Origin: Methanobacteriota archaeon | GTDB lineage: Archaea > Halobacteriota > Methanosarcinia > Methanosarcinales > Methanosarcinaceae | DNA length: 64,000 nucleotides | Assembly (NCBI GenBank): GCA_023399215.1 | Contig: JAEWQJ010000026.1 | Coordinates: 217,580 to 281,579, forward strand | Direction of reading: 5' to 3' | Shown: positions 29,576 to 37,889 of the stretch, piece by piece | How the letters are laid out: every line of letters begins with the position of its first letter | Numbering within the stretch: position 1 is the first letter of the stretch | Notes under the pieces: model-generated | The model's input: only the letters and a program-made list of their open reading frames with translations | Told to the model about the DNA's origin: nothing | Databases searched by the model: none | Made by a program: the position numbers and the translations under genes

Positions 29576-30261
29576 GAAAATCAATTGACAGAAATTTGTC
29601 TATAGAATTTTAGTAAAGATGGCTATTGATGTTGTTTTATCTGGGCTGAATAATTACAAAGCAAAAAAAAGCAATAATGAAAGGTTTTTCGTATACAGGA
29701 GTCAGGAAATTCTCCTTTCTTAAAAAACAAAAACAACGAAACTATTCTTTCGACTTCTTTTCTGAAAGGCCACTCTCCTGCGTCGAGCGTGACAAATTTG
29801 GTTTAAGACGGCTAATAATGTTGCTTCGGTTCAATTAATTTCACTTTCTTAAAGAATACTGTTTTATAAATATTAAAGTTGCTCTAGCGCATCCCATTGC
29901 AAATTCGACGATGTAACAGATAAAATACTAGGAAGCAAAATTTCAAAATGTGAGGGAAAAATAGGCGTACTTTATAGGCATACTTTCATCCAGCTTTCAA
30001 GAAGTTAGCTGTTTTCAAGGCTTTTGCGATGTCCGTTTTCGGCGATTTGCAGACCCTTAGTTGAGAATTAACCCAAAGCTCAAGTGCTATCCTGCTTAAT
30101 ATAGCTACTGAAAAAAACAGAAGAAACTGAAATCTTTGCAGCTTATGTGTTATTGTGTAATGAGAATAACATTATGTAATGAGAGTAACAACTGCTTTTT
30201 ACAGAAACTGTCACGGAAGGCAATCCCAGAAAATTTACTAAAACATTAGAGTTAACGGTGT

Positions 30262-30303
30262 ACAACGGTGTACATACAATTTACAACGGTGTATATACAA
30301 TTC
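30262..30303. repeat. 21-bp tandem doublet
   Basis: ACAACGGTGTACATACAATT plus one base is followed directly by a copy with two changes. A further short AACGGTGTAC copy precedes it. It lies about 270 bases upstream of the Msr-like regulator. Confidence 0.8.
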
Positions 30304-30570
30304 GTTAAACAAATATGCATTTTGAAATTGAGTTTCTTATTTGAGGTTTTCTCAGGAAAAAAGCCTTACCGGAGAAAAGAAATTAATGAAAATGCATGGT
30401 ACTTATATATAGAAGAGAAAAATATATTAACGATTAATTTTCAAGTTTTATCGAAAACGTTAGTATATTCCAGTTTTTAGAGTGAGACTTCCTTTATTGT
30501 GAATCTTCTCCGAATTTACGAAACTTCTATACATTTACAAGCCTGCAGGCAGCCGATCAAGGTGCATAAT

Positions 30571-31374
30571 ATGGAAAACAATCTACTCGATCTGATATTT
30601 CTCTCTGAAAAAAGGAAGAATGTGCTGCTTCTTCTGCTTGAAGGGCCAAAGGATATTGAAACAATTAAAAAAGCCCTTAATGCCAGTGCAACCGCAGTCC
30701 AGCCCCAGGTAAAAAAACTCAAAGAGCAGCACCTGGTAGTCCAGGAAAAAAACTTCTATAAACTAAGCGAGATAGGCAGAGTTGTGGTTGAGAAAATGAA
30801 GCCTCTTGTGGACACACTTACCGTTCTCGAAGAAAATGCGAATTACTGGGCAGAAAGAGAAGTGAACGAGATTCCACCTTTTCTCCTGCGAAGAATTAAT
30901 GAGCTTGGGCACTGCACTATAATTGAACCTCAGATAGACTATATGTTTGAGCTGATTCCGGAGTACGTCAAAAACGTCCGGATGGCAAAAGAACTGAAGG
31001 CTACAATTTCATATTTCCATCCTCTTTTCCCCTCATTTTTCCTGGAGATTGCCGAAAAAGGAATCATGATATCACTTGTATTCCCCGAGTCCGTCCTGAA
31101 AAGATGGATCGAAGATTACAGGGAACAGACCGAACAATACCTTAAAAAAGAAAATGCTAAGCTTTTTGTCTGTACGGACTGTGAAAGAATACCTGCTGTC
31201 GTAGCAGCGGATAATTTCATGGCAATGGCCCTTTTCCCAAAAAGCGCGGTATTTGACCGAAAATATGTGATATGCTTTGAGCCAGGAGCTCTGATCTGGG
31301 GAAAAGAACTCTATGATTATTATGAACAGCGCTCCAAACAGATTAAGAATATAGACAATTACACTTACGCATAA
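30571..31374 (+). CDS. Msr/DUF1724-type winged-helix regulator
   Basis: The 267-residue protein has an N-terminal winged helix (about 1-75: LLDLIFLSEKRKNVLLLLLE, IETIKKALNASATAVQPQVK) and a C-terminal DUF1724-like domain (about 95-260) with IPPFLLRRINELGHCTIIEP and WGKELYDYYEQRSKQI. This layout is that of the Methanosarcina-specific regulators (Msr), several of which control methylotrophic methyltransferase genes. The effector and target here are unknown. The ATG at 30571 has AGGTG six bases upstream; an earlier in-frame start at 30499 lacks one. The last 25 bases of the gene, with the stop codon, are duplicated in tandem. Confidence 0.85.
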   Translation: MENNLLDLIFLSEKRKNVLLLLLEGPKDIETIKKALNASATAVQPQVKKLKEQHLVVQEKNFYKLSEIGRVVVEKMKPLVDTLTVLEENANYWAEREVNEIPPFLLRRINELGHCTIIEPQIDYMFELIPEYVKNVRMAKELKATISYFHPLFPSFFLEIAEKGIMISLVFPESVLKRWIEDYREQTEQYLKKENAKLFVCTDCERIPAVVAADNFMAMALFPKSAVFDRKYVICFEPGALIWGKELYDYYEQRSKQIKNIDNYTYA

Positions 31375-31397
31375 TATAGACAATTACACTTACGCAT
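31348..31397. repeat. 25-bp tandem duplication over the regulator stop codon
   Basis: The 25 bases at 31348-31372, which encode the last residues and the first base of the stop, are repeated exactly at 31373-31397. The duplication leaves the reading frame intact because translation ends in the first copy. Confidence 0.92.
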
Positions 31398-31428
31398 AAG
31401 AATGTTAAAGGGATGCAGAAGAATCATT

Positions 31429-31543
31429 TAGGACTTAAGTTGAACTGAGAAATCAACAGCATCAGAACGCTAACTGTATAAAACGTGAGTTTAACCACAA
31501 TCTTTGCCATAATTGATTTTGTTCCTCAAGCGCGTAAGTCCTA
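31429..31543. mobile_element. MITE-like element, family 1, copy B (inverted)
   Basis: This 115-bp element is the reverse-orientation relative of copy A (23792-23910), matching at about four of five bases by eye, including TTGATTTTGTTCCTCAAG. The left end is TAGGACTTA with four bases lost (CGCA), and the right end is CGCGTAAGTCCTA. Its right end abuts the first readable codons of a TnpB fossil, so it seems to have landed in that gene or near its edge. Confidence 0.87.
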
Positions 31544-31545
31544 TC

Positions 31546-31835
31546 ATTATTTAGCTCAAGTTATAAATGATTCTGCATGGAGCAGTTTTATTACAAAGTT
31601 AGAGTATAAAGCAGATTGGTTCGGAAAAGCTATCCTGAGAATAGGAAGGAGAATAGGAAGATTTGAACCCTCCTCTAAACTTCGTAATTTTTGCGGTATT
31701 ATAATTAAGATTTGACATTAAAGAATCGAGAATGAATTTGCCCTTATTACAAAACAAGGCATGATAGAGATATCAATGCTGCAATCAATATCAAGAAATT
31801 CTCACCTCAAGATCAAAATCCCATAGTTACCTAAC
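31546..31835 (+). pseudogene. tnpB: C-terminal fossil of IS200/IS605-type TnpB
   Basis: The plus strand reads YLAQVINDSAWSSFITKLEY, then KADWFGKAILRIG and GRFEPSSKLRNFCG, which matches the TnpB pre-zinc region. A frame change near 31700 leads to DLTLKNRE, a TGA where Trp is usual, then ICPYYKTRHDRDINAAINIK, the TnpB C-terminal motif whose normal form is CPxCxTxHDRDxNAAxNI. Zinc-ribbon cysteines are lost in both pairs (LRNFCG, CPYY). The N-terminal 300 residues are gone. TGA, a frame change and lost cysteines make it a dead remnant; no TnpA or target ends are seen. Confidence 0.85.
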
Positions 31836-31913
31836 ACAGTTACCTGATACAGTTATCTGATACAGTTATCTAATACAGTTATATGATACAGCTACCTGAC
31901 ACAATTACCTGAT
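31823..31913. repeat. 13-bp tandem array grown from the TnpB fossil end
   Basis: Seven units of 13 bases (ACAGTTACCTGAT type) run head to tail; the first, ATAGTTACCTAAC, is the last codons and stop of the TnpB fossil. The array is AT-rich and diverges by one or two bases per unit. Confidence 0.88.
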
Positions 31914-32029
31914 ACCTGCGTAACGCGAAGAAGGGCTTGCGTGACTTATCCTCAATAGAAGAAAGAATAAACCAGGAAGCTCCTATCTAGAACCTGATCC
32001 TTGAGGCAAAGGATTCAGAGAGGAGTATT

Positions 32030-32398
32030 TCACGATTTATATACTTCATCAGGCTCAAAGACCTTTTCTCCCACAACCTCTCCTTCAAGGTTTCGATAAA
32101 AACAGGATCTATATCCCATATGGCAGGCTCCCCCGACCTGTTCCACGATCAGGAGAAGAGAATCCATATCACAGTCGACCCTGATTTCTTTCACTTTCTG
32201 TACATGCCCCGAAGTCTCTCCTTTTTTCCATAACTGCTGTCTGCTCCGGCTCCAGAAGTGTGCGATCCCGGTCTCTACGGTCTTCTCAAGAGCTTCCCGA
32301 TTCATATAGGCGCACATAAGCACTTCCCTGCTAAGCTGGTCCTGAACTACAGCAAGGATCAGACCATTATCGGATTTCAAAGAATCAAAATCAATCAT
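32030..32398 (-). CDS. hisI: Phosphoribosyl-AMP cyclohydrolase
   Basis: The 122-residue enzyme opens the adenine ring of phosphoribosyl-AMP in histidine synthesis. Family motifs are AHFWSRSRQQLWKKGETSGH near 47, the metal-binding IRVDCDMDSLLLIVEQVGGA and CHMGYRSCFYRNLEG, with the three Cys expected for zinc. The frame extends 66 codons upstream through the end of the debranching-enzyme gene, but I use the ATG at 32398 (MIDFDSLKSDNGL) as that is where the family begins. No Shine-Dalgarno is present, but TTTTATACTT lies about 26 bases before the ATG, so the mRNA may be leaderless. hisH is 21 kb away. Confidence 0.93.
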   Translation of the reverse strand: MIDFDSLKSDNGLILAVVQDQLSREVLMCAYMNREALEKTVETGIAHFWSRSRQQLWKKGETSGHVQKVKEIRVDCDMDSLLLIVEQVGGACHMGYRSCFYRNLEGEVVGEKVFEPDEVYKS

Positions 32399-32489
32399 GG
32401 GAGATAGATTGCAAAACAAGTATAAAAAAGAGAGGGCATTAAATCTTAAGGGAAGCACAATAGAGACGAAATTAAACCCGGATCTTTTT

Positions 32490-34469
32490 TCAGGGTTTGA
32501 TTCCAAGTACATCCTCAACGTACGCTCTGAGAATTTCCGCAACACTCCAGGCCTGAGCAATGCAACCTCCTGGAGTATAAGGATAATCCCCATCAAATAC
32601 TTCGGAAATTGTGCCTATGCCTGCAGTTTCAAGGTGCGTATCAAAACCCAGCAGGAGAGCCCGCATATCTTCAAGACTTTCTTTAGAATAGTTGTGAACC
32701 TTCCGGTAAGCTTTCACATACGCGCCAAGAAGCCAGGTCCAGACTGTCCCGTTATGATAGGAGGCATCTCTGGCTGCCGCATCACCTTGATAATGTCCTT
32801 TATAAGCAGGATGATCACTTGAAAGAGTTCTAAGCCCAAAGGGTGTAAGGAGATCTTTTTCAACTCTATCAACTATTGCTTTTTGTTTTTCAGGTGAAAG
32901 ACTAGTATAAGGCAGGGCTACTGCGAAGATTTGATTGGGGCGGATCGCAGGGTCTTTAACCTCATTTCCCGCTTCGTCCTGAGACACGAGGTCAAAGAGG
33001 CAATTGGTCTCAGGGTTCCAGAAAACACTTTCAAAATTTGAAGCTACTCCAGCTGCAAGAGTTTCATATGAGGAAATGTTTTTTCCTAAATGAGTACCCA
33101 GATTAGAGGCTGTTTTCAGGGCATTATACCACAGAGCATTAATTTCACAGGCTTTACCTGCTCTTGGGGTCACTGCTTGTTCCCCTATTTTAGCATCCAT
33201 CCAGGTTAACTGAGGACCCTGCCGGATAAGATAATCAGAGTCCATACCGATCCCAAAGTCCGTACCTTTACGGTAATTCTCTATGATATTCTCCACGGTA
33301 TCCCAGACATCCGAGAGGAAAAGGAAGTCTTTCGTATATGCGAAGTATCGGCCCACAGTGTGAATAAACCAGAGAGAAGCGTCCACAGTGTTATAAATTG
33401 GTTCCCCGCCAAGTGCCAGGAAAGCATTAGGGATCAGGCCTCTCTTACAATTTTGGGAAAAGTTTTTGAGAATGAATTTTGCTTCCTCAAAACGACGGGG
33501 AATTAAAAGCAGGCCAGGCATAGAGATCATGGTGTCCCGCCCCCAGTCAGAAAACCAGTGATATCCTGCAATCACCGTGCTTTCACCTGAAGAAGGATTC
33601 TTCACTATAAAAGGGTCCGTTGCCCTGAGAAGCTTAAGAGCAAAGGGTTCGGTAAGTCTTGAATTGAAGGCAAGAAGATTTTGTCGGTAGGTTTCCCTTG
33701 TATAGAATTCCTCGACCTGTTCAAGTGTCAGAGAAGAAATATCTTCGGTTGAAGCGGCAATGAAAAAATGGGAGGTACCCAGTTTGAGTTTACTTTCAAA
33801 ATAGCCCGGATTGAAATTATCTTCCTGGAAGTTGAGCCCCCTTTGCTTCTCAGCATTATACTCAAAGTTATAGTACCATTTGGGATCGGAATGATACTGG
33901 AGATTGGATGAAAGCGAGAAGGTAAGGCCATTAGAGCTTTCCAATTTTACTCCCGCAGGATCGGCTTTCTGAGTAAAGGAAAGTTCTCCTGAGCGAACAG
34001 TGTAATGGAAATTTCTGGAATTTACCAGCGGAAAGATCCTTAGCAGAGCTCCTTCTCTTCTGGATATGATGTCATAGAGAATGCAGGTTGTGTTGCTGTT
34101 GTGAATCATGAAGACCTTTTTCTTTATGGTAAAATCACCGGGCTGGTAAACCCAGAGAGGAAAAGGAACAAGGATAAATTTGGAGAGGTAACTGAAGCCT
34201 GAAGGAAAAACAGTATCAGGATACTTATGGGTTGAAAGCCGATAAACGTCCTTGTTAATCGAAATTTCCTCATCAAGGGAAGAAAGCAATACAAACCTTC
34301 CAGGAGAGTTTTCTGGAGCTGCCACAAGTAATCCATGATAAGTCCTTGTGCCTGCTCCTATTACTGTAGATGAGGCATATCCCCCGAGTCCGTTTCCTAC
34401 GATCCACTCTTTCTTTATTCCTTCCTCGTATGTGGAAAAGGAATCTGCTCCAAACCTGATTCCACTCAT
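32490..34469 (-). CDS. Glycogen debranching enzyme (amylo-alpha-1,6-glucosidase)
   Basis: The 659-residue protein has the archaeal/bacterial GDE layout. The N-terminal domain contains EWIVGNGLGGYASSTVIGAG and TRTYHGLLVAAPENSPGRFV. The C-terminal (alpha/alpha)6 GH133 domain contains GYHWFSDWGRDTMISMPGLL near 312, WMDAKIGEQAVTPRAGKACE near 423 and QGDAAARDASYHNGTVWTWL near 575. It should hydrolyse alpha-1,6 branch points of glycogen in the cytoplasm. The ATG lacks a ribosome binding site; AAATATTTAAG lies about 33 bases upstream, so transcription may start close to the ATG. It is divergent from the gene at 34636. Confidence 0.93.
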   Translation of the reverse strand: MSGIRFGADSFSTYEEGIKKEWIVGNGLGGYASSTVIGAGTRTYHGLLVAAPENSPGRFVLLSSLDEEISINKDVYRLSTHKYPDTVFPSGFSYLSKFILVPFPLWVYQPGDFTIKKKVFMIHNSNTTCILYDIISRREGALLRIFPLVNSRNFHYTVRSGELSFTQKADPAGVKLESSNGLTFSLSSNLQYHSDPKWYYNFEYNAEKQRGLNFQEDNFNPGYFESKLKLGTSHFFIAASTEDISSLTLEQVEEFYTRETYRQNLLAFNSRLTEPFALKLLRATDPFIVKNPSSGESTVIAGYHWFSDWGRDTMISMPGLLLIPRRFEEAKFILKNFSQNCKRGLIPNAFLALGGEPIYNTVDASLWFIHTVGRYFAYTKDFLFLSDVWDTVENIIENYRKGTDFGIGMDSDYLIRQGPQLTWMDAKIGEQAVTPRAGKACEINALWYNALKTASNLGTHLGKNISSYETLAAGVASNFESVFWNPETNCLFDLVSQDEAGNEVKDPAIRPNQIFAVALPYTSLSPEKQKAIVDRVEKDLLTPFGLRTLSSDHPAYKGHYQGDAAARDASYHNGTVWTWLLGAYVKAYRKVHNYSKESLEDMRALLLGFDTHLETAGIGTISEVFDGDYPYTPGGCIAQAWSVAEILRAYVEDVLGIKP

Positions 34470-34635
34470 AATATATCTGGTTAGGATTTAATTTCTTAAA
34501 TATTTGTATCCCTGGAAATAAAAGTTGAGGAGATCTAAGAAGAAAACCAGTATATAATGAAAAGTACCGAGTTAAAAAATTATAAATGTGATCATAAACT
34601 ATTTTAGCTGTGCAGGATATAGGAAAGTGAGAATC

Positions 34636-35790
34636 ATGAAGCAAGACCTTTTAGAAATCCTTGTTGATATTTTCAAATCCTCTGGATACAATGCCACAAT
34701 ATCCAGTCAGTCTGACATTTTTGTGGAGAAAAGCAGGCATAAAGCTTATGTTAGATGTGCCTTGCAACCGGGTCGTGAGGAAATAAAAGCCTTTTCAGAA
34801 AAAATCGGGGACTGTACAGGAATCTATGTAATGACCCAGAAAGGGCCTAAAGAATTAATCGATTATGCAGCTGAATTTGGGATCCATATTTGGAACAGGG
34901 ATGAACTAGCTCTTCAAATTGGAAGATCGGTTCTTGTAAATCTGGAACAGAAATCAAATATTTCGTATTCTGAACCGGAGAAGCAAACATCAAATGATAC
35001 AAGAGACCAGTACGGGCAAACAATTTTCGAATTACCTGTCGAGAACTGGAAGTTAAAAAAAGACTACAGAGAGAAGCCTCACTTTAAAGAAGAACTCTTG
35101 CCTCTTCAGAATCAGCAATCAGAGGCCGAAAAAACTTCTTTTGAAACTCAATCTATAACACGGATTATTGGAAATAGAAAAAATTTAAGGAAGCCAGAAC
35201 AGGTTGAGGTTCCGGAAACTGAATCGTACGAAATGCTGAATATACGGTCTGTAGAACCAAGGATTTCTAAAAATCAGGTTATTATTATTGCAAAACCCTA
35301 TATATACAACCCTATGGATGCAGTTTTAAAGTTTGTACCTTTCTGGAAATATATATACAATGTTGAAGCGGAAAAACGCTTCAGGTCAAAAGTCCTGACC
35401 ATTGCTGAAAAGGGGAAGGGTTTTCTTAATGCTCTAAATAAGTCAAAGGAAGAGATGGAAGTAGAGGGGCTTGGCATACCTACAAGGGTTCCTGCCGTGC
35501 AGTATGAGTTAAAAAGACCGATTGTGGATAAAAAACAGGCAGAAGAGATTCTTCTAGAGTTTATTAAAGAGAAGAATACACGTGAGATACGTTTTAACAA
35601 TACGGAAGGCCAGGCTGTTATATATGAACACAGGAGTATCGGCCCCAGGTCTGATGAAATACAGCTCGATATGGAGCTTGTGTATATCCCCTTCTGGGAA
35701 GTGAAGGGAAAACGTGACTCTCTGGAGATCAATGCTTATAATGCAAAGGTTCTTGAGGAGCCTGTTGATGAAGATGCTGAATTTCTTTGA
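34636..35790 (+). CDS. Unknown protein with possible restriction-endonuclease-like N-terminus
   Basis: I do not recognise this 384-residue protein. The N-terminal ~105 residues (LLEILVDIFKSSGYNATISS, DIFVEKSRHKAYVRCALQPG, GIYVMTQKGPKELIDYAAEF, GIHIWNRDELALQIGRSVL) follow the pattern of a PD-(D/E)xK/Mrr-like fold, with D at DIFVEK and no clear acidic-x-Lys, so it may be inactive. A polar linker (about 120-205) leads to a C-terminal domain (about 215-375) with Tyr-rich PFWKYIYNVEAEKRF and YIPFWEVKGKRDSLEINAYN; two PFW[K/E] motifs suggest an internal duplication. The ATG at 34636 has GTGA five bases upstream. Confidence 0.7.
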   Translation: MKQDLLEILVDIFKSSGYNATISSQSDIFVEKSRHKAYVRCALQPGREEIKAFSEKIGDCTGIYVMTQKGPKELIDYAAEFGIHIWNRDELALQIGRSVLVNLEQKSNISYSEPEKQTSNDTRDQYGQTIFELPVENWKLKKDYREKPHFKEELLPLQNQQSEAEKTSFETQSITRIIGNRKNLRKPEQVEVPETESYEMLNIRSVEPRISKNQVIIIAKPYIYNPMDAVLKFVPFWKYIYNVEAEKRFRSKVLTIAEKGKGFLNALNKSKEEMEVEGLGIPTRVPAVQYELKRPIVDKKQAEEILLEFIKEKNTREIRFNNTEGQAVIYEHRSIGPRSDEIQLDMELVYIPFWEVKGKRDSLEINAYNAKVLEEPVDEDAEFL

Positions 35791-36081
35791 ATCTAGAACC
35801 TAAAAAAGTATTGGAAGAAAAATATATAAAATAGAAAATATATTTATGTATACTGGCAGAATAGCAGGATTTCTTAAAAAAGAATCCAGACCCCATCCTC
35901 CCAGCCTCCTGTGAAAAAGTCTTTTTCAGGAAAAAGCGCAATTTTACGATAAATGTTATATTTGCCCGATGCAAGAGTATATAACGTTTGGAAATTATCT
36001 TTGAGCTGTAACGGATGGCATCTTATAGGAAATAAAACCTACAAATATATTATAAGTATAAAAATAAAAAGAGGTGCGTAA

Positions 36082-36402
36082 ATGATAGAAGTAACAGACA
36101 GAGCTGCTGCAGAATTGAAAACACTGATTGAACAGGAAGAGAAACCTGAGCTTGCTCTCAGAATTTTTGTTGCCGGGGTTGCCTGCAGTGGAATTCAGTA
36201 TGGCTTAGCCTTTGATGATGAAACAAAGGAAGATGATGTGACTATGGAAAGTAACGGGATTAAACTCGTTATGGCAAAAGATATCGAAAAGAGCTTCTCT
36301 GAGGGCAGTATTGACTTTGTTGAGGACGAAAACGGAAAGGGATTCCTTATCCGCAATCCAAATGCCGGCGGTGGATGTGGCACCTGCGGCGGATGCCATT
36401 AA
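36082..36402 (+). CDS. IscA/HesB-like iron-sulfur assembly protein
   Basis: The 106-residue protein begins MIEVTDRAAAELKTLIEQ and has the A-type carrier core LRIFVAGVACSGIQYGLAFD with the conserved Cys near 35. The C-terminal cysteine pair is in GGGCGTCGGCH, giving three cysteines spaced Cx2Cx2C rather than the bacterial CGCG. It probably carries Fe-S clusters to apoproteins. GGTG lies six bases before the ATG. NAC follows after 69 bases on the same strand, so the two may share a transcript. Confidence 0.88.
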   Translation: MIEVTDRAAAELKTLIEQEEKPELALRIFVAGVACSGIQYGLAFDDETKEDDVTMESNGIKLVMAKDIEKSFSEGSIDFVEDENGKGFLIRNPNAGGGCGTCGGCH

Positions 36403-36471
36403 GTAAAGTAAAATCGCGCTGATATCGAACCCAAACCTGAAAAATAAACAAAATAAAGGAGAAGTAAGCCT

Positions 36472-36834
36472 ATGTTCCCAGGAATGGGAGGTATGGGAGG
36501 CCGGGGGATGAACCCGGCTAAAATGAAACAGATGATGAAACAGATGGGGATTGATGTTAAAGAGCTAAAGGATGTTCAGGAAGTAGTCATAAAGACTGCA
36601 GACTCTAATATCATTATAGAGAATGCAAATGTCACTATCATGAAAGTCCAGGGTTCGGAAACATACCAGATCGTAGGTGACGTAAAAGAAGTCCCGAAAG
36701 AACTGGAAATTCCCACTGAAGATATAAAACTCGTAATGGAGCAGACCGGTGTCTCCGAAGATGAAGCCCGGAAAGCCCTGAAGGATTCAAATGGAGATCT
36801 GGCAGAAGCCATTGTGGCACTTTCTTCTGCCTGA
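36472..36834 (+). CDS. nac: Nascent polypeptide-associated complex protein
   Basis: The 120-residue archaeal NAC has a Gly/Met-rich start (MFPGMGGMGGRGMNPAKMKQ), the NAC domain (about 30-85: VQEVVIKTADSNIIIENANV, GSETYQIVGDVKEV) and a C-terminal UBA domain (about 85-118: DIKLVMEQTGVSEDEARKAL, DLAEAIVALS). It binds ribosomes and nascent chains as a homodimer. GGAG lies ten bases before the ATG. Length and domains are normal. Confidence 0.95.
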   Translation: MFPGMGGMGGRGMNPAKMKQMMKQMGIDVKELKDVQEVVIKTADSNIIIENANVTIMKVQGSETYQIVGDVKEVPKELEIPTEDIKLVMEQTGVSEDEARKALKDSNGDLAEAIVALSSA

Positions 36835-36955
36835 CTTATTTTTTTGTGGATTTTTAAAATTGGAAGATTTTTAGAATTGAATTTAACTTTTCCTGAATTT
36901 TTAAACTTATTGCTGATTTTTATAAATTTGTATTTATATATTACTCACCAGGTTT
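36835..36955. other. Intergenic 3' of NAC
   Basis: AT-rich spacer with no gene. The T-run at about 36838-36845, right after the NAC stop, could serve as a terminator on the plus strand. Confidence 0.4.
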
Positions 36956-37021
36956 CCGTCACCCGAGTCCCGTCTCGGGAGGACGGTGCCCTTTTCGCTC
37001 ACTTCGTTCACTCAAGAGGGC
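36956..37021. repeat. REP-like palindromic repeat R, copy 1
   Basis: This copy has hairpin CCCGAG-tcccgt-CTCGGG, then GGACGGTGCCCTTTTCGCTC and ACTTCGTTCACTCAAGAGGG. Related copies are at 62343-62405 and 63450-63502. GCCCTTTT pairs partly with AAGAGGGC across the TTCGTTC centre. Confidence 0.8.
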
Positions 37022-37193
37022 TGAATTATTATGGGCTATAGAAATTGATTTTCAATTTGTTCATGGGTCTATTACCCAAATTTCGCTTTAGATCACTCAG
37101 TAAGTATGATCACATTCTCTTCTAAAAAAGCTTGCCTGCAAACCTTTTCAAAAAAGGCTTGAGAGAAAACGACGTGGTTAGCGTGATCAACCG

Positions 37194-37235
37194 GATCAAC
37201 GATTGCCGATCAACGGTTGCCGATCAACGGTTGCA
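37194..37235. repeat. 14-bp tandem triplet
   Basis: GATCAACGATTGCC, GATCAACGGTTGCC and GATCAACGGTTGCA follow one another without gap. Confidence 0.88.
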
Positions 37236-37243
37236 GGTCAATG

Positions 37244-37386
37244 GTTTTGGAGGTTTGCTCGAGAGTGTCTGCCCTCGAGCGACGTTTGGTAAGGTATTAC
37301 ATGGTTTTTTACATGATTTTTAGAGGTTTATCCATGACATGTTTTTGGAGATTTGCTCGAGAGCATCTACCCTCGAGCTATATTTG
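37244..37386. repeat. Paired hairpin repeat with CTCGAG stems
   Basis: A unit of about 45 bases occurs at 37244-37288 and 37341-37386. Each carries a hairpin GCTCGAG...CTCGAGC (37257-37280 and 37354-37378) inside TTTGGAGrTTTGCTCGAGAG (r marks a difference). Conservation of both arms but not the loop suggests the structure matters or is recent. Confidence 0.78.
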
Positions 37387-37819
37387 ATAGATATTGAAAA
37401 CCGGGTTATGTTTTTTAAATTTTAAATTTTATTTTTAAGGCTGCCAATTCTCATTCTTCGTCAATTGCACTGATGTACCTGGGAAACAGGAGCATATAAT
37501 TTTCCTGATAAGATTTCCCATCTTCATTAATATCAAGAGTCCATATTATTTCAGGTGTTCTTGCTATTGATTTTGTTTGAATCGTCTAATTCCTCCGAAC
37601 TCAGTTTCATTTTAGAATTTGATCTTTGTAAATTTTGGTGCGCGTCTCCCGGGAGTGTTCAGTCCCGGGACGAACACCAGCTTATTGCATGTCTGTTTGC
37701 TATAGAGGATTGAATTTTCCCATCTATAACTAAACTCGAAAACTAAGTAAGGATATGGATTTGGGTAATGGATCTTAGCTTCAGAGATAATGTAAATATA
37801 AAAATAGGGAATACACATC

Positions 37820-37889
37820 AGATAGAATTTATTAGATAGAATTTATTAGATAGAATTCATTAGATAGAATTCATTAGATAGAATTCATT
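37820..37889. repeat. 14-bp tandem array, five units
   Basis: Two units of AGATAGAATTTATT are followed by three units of AGATAGAATTCATT, head to tail. The first two differ from the last three at one base, so the array grew in at least two steps. Confidence 0.93.

Larger units (their letters stand above)
29117..30570. other. 1.45-kb repeat-rich intergenic region
   Basis: No gene is supported. Seen here: a 16-base tandem doublet at 29257-29288; a hairpin CCGAGC-aaac-GCTCGG near 29421; a segment at 29491-29575 with a diverged copy at 52648-52734; two similar words, TTTAAGACAGTTAATAATGT near 29293 and TTTAAGACGGCTAATAATGT near 29801; and a 21-base doublet at 30262-30303. The Msr-like gene's promoter must lie in the last 200 bases. 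Confidence 0.6.

Noticed and set aside
31485..31715. 76-codon plus-strand frame
   Set aside because: Its first part lies in MITE B and only the second part is TnpB-like. It is a chance join and not a gene; I list the two parts separately.
32399..32596. N-terminal extension of hisI
   Set aside because: The 66 extra codons overlap the end of the debranching-enzyme gene in another frame and match nothing in the HisI family.
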